Of a stretch of 64,000 nt of DNA, positions 47,530 to 59,060 are shown piece by piece. The position numbers and the translations under genes were made by a program. The stretch is from Molossus alvarezi (lineage: Eukaryota; Chordata; Mammalia; Chiroptera; Molossidae), in the NCBI GenBank assembly GCA_037176705.1, contig CM073894.1, positions 29,358,501-29,422,500 of the forward strand. Direction: 5' to 3'. A model generated the notes under the pieces. That model saw only the letters and a program-made list of their open reading frames with translations, was not told where the DNA came from and searched no databases. The first letter of the stretch is position 1, and each line of letters begins with the position of its first letter.

Positions 47530-48460
47530 TAAAGATTAACAGAGTGCTCATGCAACTCCACAAAAGGAAGACAAGGAACCCAATTAAAAAATGGGCAGAG
47601 GACCTAAATAGACACCTCTCCAAAAAGAACATACAAATGGCCAAGAGACATATGAAGAAATGCTCAACATCACTAATCATCAGAGAGCTGCAAATTAAAA
47701 CAACAGTGAGGTATCACCTCACACCTGTCAGAATGGCCGCCATCAACAAATCATCAAACAACAAGTGTTGGCGAGGGTGTGGAGAAAAGGGGACTCTAGT
47801 TATACTGCTGGTGGGAATGCAGACTGGTGCAGCCGCTGTGGAAAACACTATGGTGTTATCTCAAAAAGTTAAAAATTGAACTGCCATTTGACCCAGTGAT
47901 CCCTCTTCTAGGAATATACCCTAAGAAACCTGAAACGCCAATCAGAAAGAATATGCACCCCTATGTTCATAGCAGCACTATTTACAATAGCTAAGATCTG
48001 GAAACAACCCAAGTGTCCATCAGTAGATGAGTGGATAAAAAAGCCATGGTACATATACACAATGGAATACTATGCAGCGGTAAGAAAGAAAGATCTCTTA
48101 GCCTTTGAGATGGCATGGAAGGACCTGGAGAGTGTTATGCTAAGGGAAATAAGCCAAGCAGAGAAAGACAAATATCACATGATCTCACTTATTTGTGGAA
48201 TATAATAAACTAAACAAACTGATGAACTAAATTGACCCAGAGACATAGAGGTAGGGTATAGACTGACAAGCCTCAGAGGACGGGGTATTGGGGCAGGGGG
48301 GTGGAGATAAATCACAGAAGTTATATGCATGTATGCATGACCAATGGACATGGACAACAAAGCTGGGGATGGGGCGGGGGGATGGGGAGGAGGGCGTCAA
48401 TGGGGTAAAAAGGAGACACATCTGTAACAAAAACAAATTAATAAAAATAAAATAAAATAA
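47530..48460 (+). pseudogene. 5'-truncated L1 (copy B), near-identical to copy A
   Basis: From about 47538 ('agagtgctcatgcaactcca') to the A-rich tail near 48460, this runs almost base for base with 40508-41415. It carries the same +1 shift ('ctagttatactgctgg') and the same 2-bp loss ('aagaatatgcacccc'). It lacks copy A's extra two A's near 40807, so its ORF2 frame breaks at 47879. The downstream frame reads [20 protein letters not shown] to an intact ORF2 terminus (MISLICGI) at 48205. I could not find target-site duplications. Dead copy. Confidence 0.93.
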
Positions 48461-48713
48461 AATGTCTGCCTAGTCTGGCTGGTGTGGCTCAGTGGTTGAG
48501 CATCGACCCATGCACCAAGAGGTAGCCGGTTCGGTTCCCGGTAGGGGCACATGCCCAGGTTATGGGCCGGATCCCCCGTGGCGGGTGTGCAGGAGGTAGC
48601 CAGTTGATGTTCTCTTTCATTGATGTTTCTCTCTCTCTCTCCCTCTCATTTCCTCTCTCTCTAAAGTCAATAAAGGAAAAAAATATATATGTTTAAAAAA
48701 AAATGTCTGCCTA
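48460..48713 (+). repeat. VES-related SINE inserted at the end of L1 copy B
   Basis: Body 48473-48700: head 'tctggctggtgtggctcagt', B box 'ccggttcggttcccggt'. Direct repeats aaatgtctgccta at 48460-48472 and 48701-48713. The target site lies at the junction of the L1 A-tail with flanking DNA. Confidence 0.95.
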
Positions 48714-49276
48714 AAAACAATTTTCTTAAAATCCATACAAGGTTCTTCGCTCAAGACCCCATAGTCTCATACAAAACACATTTAATGGAAGAAATCTAAA
48801 AGAAGTTCAAACAGGCCTTAACCATATAAAGCAAAGAGAATGACATATTTGATGACCTAGAGATCAGATCGGCAAAATATTCAGCCTACGGAAGGAGAGC
48901 AGTTCAACCAGGGAAATCAGCGTGTTCCTACTTGTAGAACAGCAAACAATTTTGAAAGAGTAGATAAGTGGAAGACCTAAATGATGCTAGTAATTGGCTC
49001 AATTAGCTCCATATTAATTGGCCTATGCATTTGACTGGAAGTCCTCTTCTGACAGGATGACTCCTGCTTCAATATTAGAACAGAGGTGTGCTTTTGAGTA
49101 TTGTAAGAGTAGGCTGGGAGAGGTTAGGCCAAGAAGGGAGCAGTAATAAATATATTTGCGAGCTAAGAAATTTTTTTTTAAAGCCTCATTTAGAGGTGCT
49201 GAGAAAAAAGAGATAAAAAGTGACCTGGTATGTTTAGACTAATTTGATAAATTTTTTAAAATCACTGAATTTATAG

Positions 49277-49518
49277 CTAAATATTTGTGGGTTTTTTAAA
49301 ATTTTTTCTTCTTTGTTGATTTTGGAGAGACAGGAGGGAAGAGGGAGAGGGAGAGAGAGAAGCATGGATGAGGGGAAGCATCAGTTGGCTGCCTCCTGCA
49401 CGTCCCCCATAGGGATTGGGCCCACAGACTGGGCATGTGCCCTGACTGGGAATTGAACTGGAGACCTCTTTGTCGATGCTCAATCACTAAGCCACACCGG
49501 GAAGGCCTAAATATTTGT
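49277..49518 (-). repeat. VES-related SINE with target-site duplication
   Basis: Reversed body 49289-49506, with reversed B box 'tgggaattgaactggag' and a head ending 'acaccgggaaggc'. Direct repeats ctaaatatttgt at 49277-49288 and 49507-49518. Confidence 0.94.
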
Positions 49519-49706
49519 CTTAACAGAAAAAAAAAAAAAAAGAAGATTAATAGAGATTTTTTTATAATCATATTTAAATCATTATTTCATATTTGAAAAA
49601 GTAAAATTCTTTAATAGGTATTAAATAACCACTATGTACTTATTAAAAAAGATACTGTATTAAAGTATAATGTTTTAAAGTGGAAATATTATAACTTTAT
49701 TTCTTT

Positions 49707-49789
49707 CCATAGTGATATTACCATTATATACAAATTTCACTAAAATGATTACCAGTAATATATCTATTTCTAAAAATAACATGATATAT
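49707..49789. repeat. Left arm of a long inverted duplication
   Basis: The reverse complement recurs at 51184-51269. Over 83 bp the arms differ by one substitution and one 3-bp indel. The flanking left sequence is unique AT-rich DNA, so this arm is probably the donor. Confidence 0.92.
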
Positions 49790-49924
49790 TTCACATTTAA
49801 TAATAGAAATTGGTGTAAGATGACTTGCTTCACAAATCTTAACAAAAAACATTTCAACAGTTTACTAATTATTATTTTAAAAATTAATTACACAGTAATC
49901 AAGACAGAAAGGTACTAATGAAAG

Positions 49925-51483
49925 AACAAATAGAGCAAAGGAACAGAAGAGAGAGCCCAGAGATAGACCTACACAAATATAGTCAATTGATCTTTGACAA
50001 AGGAACAAAGGCAATTTGATGAAGGTTCGCTATTTTTAACAGATGTAGATGGACGTCTACATGCAAAAATCTGAATCTAGACCTAGACCTTAAACCCTTC
50101 ACAAAAAAATAACTTGGATCACAGACCTAAATGTAAAATGCAAAACTATAAAACACCTAGAAGATAATATATGAGAAAATGTAGCTGACCTTGATTTGGT
50201 CATGATTTTGAGATACAACACCAAAGGCTCAATCCTGGGGAAAAAGTTGATAAATTGGATTTCATTAAAATTAAAAAATTCTGCTCTGAGAAAAATAGTG
50301 TCAACAAAATAAGACAACACACACACCAGTAGAAATATGTGCAAAAGACATATATGATAAAGGACTCATCCAAAGCATAAAAAGAACTCTTAAAACTCAA
50401 CAGTAAGGAAACAACCCAATTTAAAAATGAGCAAAAGATGTGAACAGATAACTCATCAAAGATGATATACAGATAACAAATAAGCATATGTAAATACTCA
50501 ACATAGTATGTCACTAGGGAATTGTAAATTAAAACAACAATGAGATCCTACTACACACCTATTAGAATGATTAAACTCCAAAACAGTGACAAACACCAAA
50601 TACTGAAGAGGATGTAAAGTAACAGGAATGCTCGTTCATTTTCAGTAGGACTACGAAATGATACAGCCACTTTGAAAGCCAGTTTCTCAATTTTTCACAA
50701 AACTAAAACTAAACATACTCTTGCCATATAATCCAATAATCATGCTCCTTGGTATTTACTTAAATAATTTGAAAACTTTTGTCCATGCAGAAACCTGCAC
50801 CTTTACAGCAGCTTTATTCAGAACTGTCAAAACTTAGAAGCAGCCAAGATGTCCTTCAAAAAGAAACTGGATAAACAAACTTCAGTACACCATACAACGG
50901 AATATTATTCAGCACTAAAACAATGAGCTATTAAGCCATGGAAAGACATGGAAGAAACATAAATGCATATCACTAAGTGAAAGAAGCCAATATGAAAAGA
51001 CTACATACTATATGATTCCAACTATATGACATTCCAAAAATAACAAAACTATGAAGACAGTAAAAAGACCAGTGATTTTCAGGGGTTCTTTGGGAGAGAG
51101 GGCAAATGAGATAAATAGGTAAATCACAGGGAATTTTTAGGGCATAAAGCTCTTCTATATGATACTATAAGGGCATTCATTACATATATCATGTTATTTT
51201 TAAAAATAGATATATTACTGGTAATCATTTTAGTGAAATTTGTATATAATGGTAATATTATCACTATGGGTCAAAACCCATAGAATGTCTGAATTAAATT
51301 AGAGTATACCCTAATTTAAACAGAGACTTTTATTGACAATGATGTATCAATGTTAGTTCAATTATAACAAATGCGCCACTCTGGTGGTGATATGATGGTG
51401 GGGGAGGTGAGGAAGGGATGACCCTTCATGTTTTCAACTCAATTTTACTGTGAACCTAAAACTGCCCCCCAAATTAAAGTCTA
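49925..51483 (+). pseudogene. Old L1M fragment with a foreign insertion in its 3' UTR
   Basis: This old L1 fragment follows the ORF2 C-terminal half through the 3' UTR: 'gatagacctacacaaatata' near the start, 'ggataaacaaacttcagtac' and 'caacggaatattattcagca' in the middle. The end is 'actgtgaacctaaaactgcc' and then 'aaattaaagtctac'. Many stops and indels; decayed. The 3' UTR is interrupted at about 51193-51269 by DNA that is not L1 (the right arm of the inverted duplication) before 'caaaacccatagaatgt' resumes. Confidence 0.85.
51184..51269. repeat. Right arm of the inverted duplication, inside the L1 3' UTR
   Basis: Reverse complement of 49707-49789 with about 1.4 kb between arms. It interrupts an otherwise collinear L1 3' UTR, so it is the inserted copy. 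The L1-side 'atatatcat' is shared by donor and target and could be the microhomology used. Confidence 0.9.
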
Positions 51484-51484
51484 C

Positions 51485-52129
51485 TAATTATTTTTGATTA
51501 ATTACATAAGACAGTTCTTTCTAAAATAAAGCCTTGATTTTGTTCGTACAGTTTAAAAAGGAAATGTAATGCAATGGCTCTCCTGTTCATATAACCAAAA
51601 GGATCCATTTTTTCTTTAAAACATGTCAGGTCCTTTAAAAGGTGTCTTTCTCCAAGAAAAGTTTATGGTTTGTGCTTTTATGAGAAATTCAACAACCTTC
51701 CCATATTGAGGAGCAATTCTTATTGTCAAAATCTTAAGTTTTACAGCGACAGCTTCACTTTTACAATGATGGCTTCAAAAGATTACGTTCCCACTGCCAA
51801 TAAAGAAACTAAGCACCAAGCAGCTAACGTTCACCAATATGTGTCAAATGTAGGGTTTTACCGTATTACATACAATTGATTTCTTCATTCAATCTCTTGA
51901 CATTTATTGTTTTTTCTCTCCCAATATATGAAAAACAAATCATGCTTAAAGGCCTCTCAATACAAAAAAAAAAAAGTATTAAGAAGTTAACCATTTAAAA
52001 GTATCACATTAAATATTAAGCAAGTTTAATTTAAACATCTAATTGTAAAAACAAACATTAAAATGAAATATAAAGATTTTTCCCACTGGCTTCTTACTAT
52101 TTTTAAAAAGAAACCGCCCCAAATTTTTA
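51485..52129. other. Unique noncoding stretch
   Basis: AT-rich; an A-run at 51963-51975. Nothing else recognised. Confidence 0.5.
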
Positions 52130-52367
52130 ACCATGATATTTTAAAATATTTTTATATATTTAATGATTGTAGAGAGAAAGGGAAGGAAAAGAGAAACTTC
52201 TATGTGAGAGAAAAACATCAACTGATTGCCTCCCACTTATGCTCAGACCAGGGATCAAACCCAGGGTATGTATCCTGACAAGAAAGCAAACCTGCAACCT
52301 TTACATCTACAGGATGATGCTCCAACCAACTGAGTCACACTGGCCAGGGCACTGACCATGGTATTTT
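52130..52367 (-). repeat. VES-related SINE, diverged, with target-site duplication
   Basis: Reversed SINE body about 52144-52350 with head end 'cacactggccagggc' and reversed B box 'cagggatcaaacccagg'. Flanks accatgatatttt (52130) and accatggtatttt (52355) differ at one base. Confidence 0.9.
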
Positions 52368-52714
52368 TAAAGTCTAAGAGCTAGACCACTTAGGAAACAA
52401 TAAAAATTTAAAGAGTCAGGGATGATAAGAAAAAAAAAAAGTTATCAACATGATTTTAAGTCTGAGTAACAGTATAGTCTTAAACATTTCATAGATGTGA
52501 AAATCCGGAAAAAAATGACCTGGCGGTGGGGGGGGGGGGAGCCAGAAGTTAAAAAGTATGTCAAAAACTATCATTTATACAAGGTGATTAGGGGCAAAAT
52601 ATGTTAAATTACCAAAAGATTTTAGGTTAAGACATTAAAACCATCTTTATAACAGATTTTTATAAAAACTAAAATTAACTTTCAAAGAATTCAAAATCAA
52701 CACTTTTTAGTTAA

Positions 52715-52850
52715 CTGGATATTATGTGTGAAGCCCTGTGACAGTCCCCTGCCTCCAATGGACGTACAATCTCAATGAGAAGACACAACGGACATAAGAG
52801 AAATGGATATTAGTCAGAAGTCATAAATGATTAGTTGGGAGAAGCATGAG
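52715..52850 (-). repeat. L2 LINE 3' fragment
   Basis: 'attatgtgtgaagccctgtg', 'acagtcccctgcctccaatg' and 'gacgtacaatctcaatgaga' are a reversed L2 3' region. Confidence 0.65.
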
Positions 52851-53068
52851 AAAGAAAAATGATGGTTGATTGAAATATCTTTAGCCTTTATAATTCAGGG
52901 AAACAAAGACTCCATTAAATAAGGCAATAAACACACCCACATTTTGCAAGGAAGATAAACAATTTCATTTTGGATGTGAATTTTGAGGTATTATAAATAT
53001 CTAGTAAACGGAGTTCAGGAAAAGTCAGTGCCAAACTACTAATCTAAAATCATTAGAATATGAGACAA

Positions 53069-53185
53069 CAGATGTTAACTAAACTTATTGTGGTAATCAT
53101 TTCATAATATATGTAAGTCAAGTCATTATGCTGAATAACTTCAACTTCTACAGCGCTATAAGTCAACTGTATCTCAATAAAACTG
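53069..53185 (+). repeat. L1MA-type 3'-end fragment
   Basis: 'gatgttaactaaacttattg', 'tggtaatcatttcataatat' and 'agtcaactgtatctcaataa' match the terminus of an L1MA-like element. Confidence 0.75.
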
Positions 53186-53335
53186 AAAGTAGGAAACAAA
53201 ATAATCATTAGAATAGAGGTGATACAAGATAGGATTAGACAAAGTCACTCAAAAAGAGAAAACTAGGCTAGAGAAAATATACTGAAAACAGGGCTTAGTA
53301 AAAGCTCCTTATCTAAATGGTAGGTAGCTAAAGAG

Positions 53336-53407
53336 TGGGGGAGGGTAGAGAGAGGGAAGGAAGAGGGAGGAGAGTAGGAAGGAGGGGAAGAGAGCAAAGA
53401 AGGAGCC
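53336..53407. repeat. Polypurine tract
   Basis: About 70 bases almost entirely G and A, such as 'gagggaaggaagagggagga'. Followed by an A21 run at 53475-53495. Confidence 0.9.
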
Positions 53408-53495
53408 AGCAGACAGTTAAAGAAAAAATGACAGAAGATATTTGTACTCGCATCTCTAATCCAGAAAGAAACTTAAAAAAAAAAAAAAAAAAAAA

Positions 53496-54720
53496 CTAAA
53501 GAACAACAAAAAAAAGAATACCTCTCATCAATGAAACAAAGACACAGCCACAACCACAAACCACAAACTATGAAAAAAAAAAAATCTGCCAAATTGTGTG
53601 ATATCTGGAATCTAAATGAGGAGTGATGCCAAGAGCCAAACAACACCCCCTCAGCAGGAAAACGATCTCCTCCAAGTTGGAACAGTTCTAAAGCCCATTC
53701 AAGAAAACTCTGATTAGAGAAAGGATGTTTAAGCATCTACCTGAGAGAATAAGAAGGTTTCTCTAGAACATCATGTCTGTCCCACAAAAGGACAGGAAAA
53801 ACCAACACGACATTTTTATTAATAACGATCTAGTTTCCTAACTCGGAGAGACTGCCAATTGAGGCAAAAGAGAAGGGAAGCAGTTAGCACCAAACCACAT
53901 ACTACAAAGACTCCTAGGAGCCACAGGATGTCAAAGTTACAGCACTGCAAGCTGAGGTGAGACATATCCCCAGAGCAAAAAACTGTTTTAAGATTTTTTT
54001 TTTTTAATTCAAATGGAAGCACAAACGGATGCCATTTATTCTCTCTCCCAACTAGCATCTGACCTCCAACATTTTTCAGGCAATACTGTTTTTAATGGAA
54101 CTGAACCAATACAAAAATGAGTTAGAACCAAAAAAGAATCAGCAAAGAATTTATGTAGAACTACCAAAACTTGGGTGGAGGGAGATAGGCAAAATTCCTG
54201 GTGAAGAAAAGTTACTGTCTTGGGAAATAGAGGAAGAACTCACAAATAATTTTCCATGATATTAAAGAAATTAAAGAGAATGTGAGCCATTTCAAAGGGG
54301 ACCAAAGAAAAGAATAAAATATCTAAGAAAAGACAATACACTTTTTTAAAGTGGTGAAAAGCATATTGGCAGGCTAAAGGAAAAGCTAAAATTATTTTAA
54401 ATATATATATTTAAGTTAAAGCCACAAAAGCAACAAAAACCAGAATACTTAGTACAAAAACTGTCAGGAAAAGAGAAGACAAGCATGAAGAAAAAGCACT
54501 CAGAATAAATTTTAAATATATATATATATGAGATTAGATGATCAATATAGAAGGTAAAATAGATCCAGTCAATGCACACTTGCTTGATATTCTAGTAAAA
54601 GAAAACAGAGTAAACTGAACAGCAAAGCGATATAATAGAAGAAAACTTCTCCTGAGGAGTTCAGAGGGGATTAAATGCTTAAAAATATTCAAAACAATTA
54701 CTACTAAGATATATTCTTAT
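53496..54720. other. Noncoding stretch, no element identified
   Basis: A-rich on the plus strand. The texture suggests an old L1 remnant, but I cannot place it. No gene seen. Confidence 0.4.
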
Positions 54721-54989
54721 AAAATTATAGACTTTCAGGTCTGGCCAGTGTAGTCTCAGTTGACTGGGCGTCATACCATGCACTGAGAGGTTGCTAGTTC
54801 GATTCCTAGTCAGGGCACATGCCCGGGTTGCAGGCTTGATCCCAGGTAGGGGGCATGTAGGAGACAGCAGACTGATGTTGCTCTCACATTGATATTTCCC
54901 TCTTCTCCTCTCCTCTCTCTCTAAAAAATCAATACAACTATTCTTTAAAAAAGAGAGAGGTGTGCCCTTTTTTAAAAATTATAGACTTT
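54721..54989 (+). repeat. VES-related SINE with 15-bp target-site duplication
   Basis: Head 'ggtctggccagtgtagtctc', B box 'tagttcgattcctagtc', pyrimidine body, A-rich tail. Perfect repeats aaaattatagacttt at 54721-54735 and 54975-54989. Confidence 0.94.
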
Positions 54990-55518
54990 TAAAGAGAGAA
55001 TTATAAATTTTGTGGGTTAACAGAAAGATCAAGACTAGCCTGACATTTCTGTAGCAGCATTTACCTTTACCTGCCGATGACAGTATGATGTTTTCAGAGT
55101 TCTAAGGCAAAGATATGACACCCAGTTATGCCATGTCCAGTCAAACTGTCCATAAAGCATAAGAGCAGCCTACAAACACTTTCGAGTACTCAGTTACTCA
55201 AAAAATACAGCAACCATGAGCTGCTCTTGAAAAAAAAAATACACACACACATGCACGCACACACATAGACATATAAGAAGATACACATTTTGATATCACA
55301 CAAAAAAACTAATTAATAAATCCAGAAAACTGAGAAATGAATCAAAATAAAGAATTAAACAATGGAGGTATGTGTTGTTATAAGTAAGGACTAGATTTAT
55401 TTTTGCAGGATGGTTCTTTGTCCTCTGAATGAACGGATCATTACAGAGTGAAGCCATATTTACAAAACATGATGAAAATACAAGGCTGCTACAATGCCAT
55501 CCCCCTCTACCAAGTAAA

Positions 55519-55774
55519 AAAATAAAATTGGCCCTGGCCGGTTTGGCTCAGCGGTTAGAGCGTTGGCCTGCGGTCCTGAGAGACCCGGGTTCGGTTCCCA
55601 TTAAGGGCACGTACCTCGGTTACAGTTTGTCCCCGGCCCTGGTCGGTCGTGCAGGTGGCAGCCACTCGATGTGTTCCTTTCACATCAATGTTTCTCTCTC
55701 TCTCTCTCTGTTCCTCTCTCTCCCTCCCACTCTACCTGAACAAAAAAATGGGAAAATGTCCTCGGGTGAGGAAA

Positions 55775-55821
<47 letters not shown>

Positions 55822-55826
55822 AATTG
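55519..55826 (+). repeat. VES-type SINE with long (AAAT)n tail, first of a tandem pair
   Basis: Body from 55531: head 'gccctggccggtttggctca', B box 'gggttcggttcccatta', 3' signature 'gtcctcgggtgagga', then AAAT repeats at 55771-55823. The flank aaaataaaattg before the head recurs as aaataaaattg at the end. Confidence 0.95.
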
Positions 55827-56041
55827 CCTGGCCGGTGTGGCTCAGTGGTTGAGTATCAACCCATGCACCAAGACGTCACCGGTTCGATTCCGGGTCAGGG
55901 CACATGTCCAGGTTGTGGGCCCAATCCCTAGTTGGGGGCATGCAGGAGGCAGCCAATCAATGTTCTCTCTCATTGATGTTTCTATCTCTCTCCCTCTCCC
56001 TTCCTTTCTTTCTAAAATTAAAATCAATAAAGAAAAAAAAA
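55827..56041 (+). repeat. VES-related SINE of a second subfamily, second of the pair
   Basis: Head 'cctggccggtgtggctcagt', A box 'ctcagtggttgagtatc', B box 'ccggttcgattccgggtc', tail 'caataaagaaaa'. It begins at the exact end of the preceding SINE's duplication. Confidence 0.95.
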
Positions 56042-56403
56042 AGATTGAAAGCTAATTTAGCCATACTAATATTTTTTTCAAAAAATAGAATTAAAAGTTA
56101 CAACATTATCTAATAGGAAAATTGTTCCTACCGGTCCTCCAAAGAAATTGGGTCTTTCCGTTTCTTGTCTCCCAGAAACAGGGCTGACGTCACCCAGTCT
56201 CCCATGTATGCTAGAAGTAGGTAGCATGATCAGTCGGCTCAGAAAGCCTGGGAGACGGCCACTGGACCGCAGCTTTTATGGAACCCACTGAAATTAGTGC
56301 TGGTGCTTTTTTTTTTTTTAGTAACATTTATTTGATAATGTGAAAAATATTTTAAATGTTTGGTAATATGAAAGCATTTCTAAAACTTCCCTTTATATAT
56401 ATA

Positions 56404-57705
56404 TTTTTTTATTGTTGACACTATTACAGATGTTCCCCATTTCCCCCCTTTTGCCCCCTCCACCCAGACACCCCCAAGCCTTCAGTACATTATTGTCTGT
56501 GTGAATGAGCTATACATATATGTATATATGTCCTTTGGCTAATCTCTTCCAGTGCCCCTCACCCCTTTCCCCTCTGAGGTCTGTCAGTCTGTTCCATGTA
56601 TCCATGCCTCTGGTCCTATTTCGTTCATCAGTTTGTTCTGTTCATTAGATTCCACAAATAAATGAGATCCTATGGTAGTTGTCTTTCTCCAACTGGCTGA
56701 TTTCACTTAGCATAATAATCTCCAGGTCCATCATGCTGTTGCAAAGGGTAAGAGTTACTTCTTTTTTATAGCTGCAGAGTATTCCATTGTGTAAATGTCA
56801 CAGCTTTTTTATCCTCTCATCTACTGATGGGTCCTTCGGCTGTTCCAGATCTTAGCTATTGTAAATAACACTGATATGAACAAAGGGTGAATATATTCTT
56901 TCTGACTGGTGTTTCAGGATTCTTAGAATGAATTCCCAGAAGTGATATCACTGGGTTAAATGGCAGTTCCATTTTTAATTTTTTGAGGAAACTCCATACT
57001 GTTTCCCACAGTGGCTGCATCAGTCTGCATTCCCACCAACAGTGAATCGGGTTCCCTTTTCTCCACATCTTCGCCAGCACTTGCTGTTTCTTGATTTATT
57101 GATCGTAGTCATTCTGGCAGGTGTGAGGTGACATATCATTTTAGTTTTAATTGCATCTCTCTGATGATTAGTGACATTGAGCATTTTTTCATATGTCTGT
57201 CCTCTCTGGAGAAGTGTCTATGCAGGTCCTTTGCCCATTTTAAATTGGAATATTTATCTTCCTAGTGTTGAGTTGTGTATGTTCTTAATATGTTTTAGAA
57301 ATTAACTGCTTATCAGATGTAGCTTTGGTGAATATGTTCTCCCATACAGTGCATTCCCTTCTCATTTTGTTGATGGGGTCTTTTGCTGTGCAGAAGCTTT
57401 TTAATTTGATGTAGTCACATTTGTTTATTTTTTTCCTTTGTTTCCCTTGCCCTAGGAAATATATCAGCAAAAATATTGCTACACAAAATGTCTTAGATTT
57501 TACTGCCTATGTTTTCTTCGAGGATTTTTATGGTTTCACAACTTACATTTAAGTATTTTATCCATTTTTTAGTTTATTTTTGTGTATGGTGTAAATTAGT
57601 GATCTAGTTTATTTTTTTGCATGTGCCTGTCCAATTTTCCCAACATCATTTATTGAAGAGGCTGTTTTTATTCCATTGTATGCTCTCGCCTCCTTTGTCA
57701 AATAT
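56404..57705 (-). pseudogene. 5'-truncated L1: ORF2 C-terminal half and 3' UTR
   Basis: In minus orientation, pieces of ORF2p are readable: [20 protein letters not shown] near 57420-57350, then [18 protein letters not shown] at about 57035-56980 and [20 protein letters not shown] to about 56910, in broken frames. The 3' UTR and a T-rich tail side at 56404-56412 follow. It is more diverged than copies A and B. The 5' end fades near 57705. No target-site duplication found. Confidence 0.9.
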
Positions 57706-58417
57706 TTGAGAGTGACCAGGCATTCCAGGGTCCTGCTGCTCAGCACAATCCACCAATCTTTTTAAAATACACAACTAAAAGAACATAACACTCTTAAGTT
57801 TCAAGGACTACACTTAAACTAAATTAGCAAACTATTATTTTATAATCAAGTTATATAAGATAAGACTTGATTTTACTCTACAGGATTCAGTTTCTCAATT
57901 TACTGACCAAAGATATTTATTCTCCTAAAAAAAAGAAAAGAAAAAAAGCAGTACTTGTTCGAGGGCATCAGTCCCGAGAATGAAATTTCCTCAGGTACCA
58001 CTTCCCAAAACAATCTGAAGAGAAGAGAGAGCAGGAAGCTCTGAAGGCTTTTAGATATAAAACTAAAACTAAATAACTGTGAAAATTAGTTACAAAATAG
58101 AATGAATACAGTTTTACACAGCTTGACAAGGTACAAATTTAATATAACTAATAAAAATTAGGAAGTAGAAAAAAAAAAGTCAATTTCTTACTTTTCATGG
58201 CAGAAAATACACCAATATGATAATATATCATTTTAAACATATAATGATCCAATGTCTTAATATTTTCATAATTTTTTTCAACTTGAATGAAATTACTTGG
58301 GAATTTCTTATTGTAAAGGATCACTTATTTAATTACTACAACTTCTTTGGTTTTACTTTAATTTCTTTTACTTCTATTAAAATAAATAATATTACTTTTA
58401 TATAAATAAATATTGCA
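57706..58417. other. Unique noncoding stretch
   Basis: AT-rich. Nothing recognised. Confidence 0.5.
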
Positions 58418-58610
58418 CCCAGCCGGTGTGGCTCGTAGATTGAGCATTGTCCCATGGACTGAGAGGTCCTGGTTCAATTCCCAGTCAGGGCACATGCCCA
58501 GGTTGCAGGCTCATTCCCCAGTAAGGGGCATGCAGGAGGCAGCTGATTAATGTTTTTCACATCAATGTCTCTATCTCACTCCCTTCCTCTCGCTCTAAAA
58601 ATCAATAAAA
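58418..58610 (+). repeat. VES-related SINE
   Basis: Head 'cccagccggtgtggctcgta', B box 'tggttcaattcccagtc', tail 'aaaaatcaataaaacc'. Target-site duplication not clear. Confidence 0.92.
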
Positions 58611-58690
58611 CCATATATAATTTTTCAATTGTATACAGAATAATCCTATCCTTATAATTTTTCTCTTATGTCTACATTTATAAATCTATG

Positions 58691-58740
58691 TATGTGTATG
58701 GGCATGTGTGTGCATGGGTGTGGGTATGTGTGCATGGAAG
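58691..58740. repeat. TG-rich degenerate microsatellite
   Basis: 'gtgtatgggcatgtgtgtgc' and similar for 50 bp. Confidence 0.85.
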
Positions 58741-58983
58741 GGAGAGAAAAAGTCTGAAATGATGTTCTAAATTATGATGAATATTTATTATGGTAGAATT
58801 TGTTTTTTAAATTTCTTTTTCCTTTCCTTATTGTTTTTTATAGTGAATTTTTATGTAGTAAGCATATAACAATCATTTAATGCAAATCTGTATCTTAAGA
58901 ACTTGGTAGGGCAACATCACAGAAATTATGACTCTGACTCAGAACAGAAAATCATACATGCCTCAGATATTTCCTCATTTTTT

Positions 58984-59060
58984 CAGTCATTTATTCGCTC
59001 ATTTATTCAATCAGTAACTGTCTAGTACCCAGTATGTAGAAAAAAATAAAAGACATTAAA
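58984..59060 (-). repeat. L2 LINE 3'-end fragment
   Basis: 'agtcatttattcgctcattt', then 'ctagtacccagtatgtag'. Reversed L2 terminus, weak. Confidence 0.5.
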
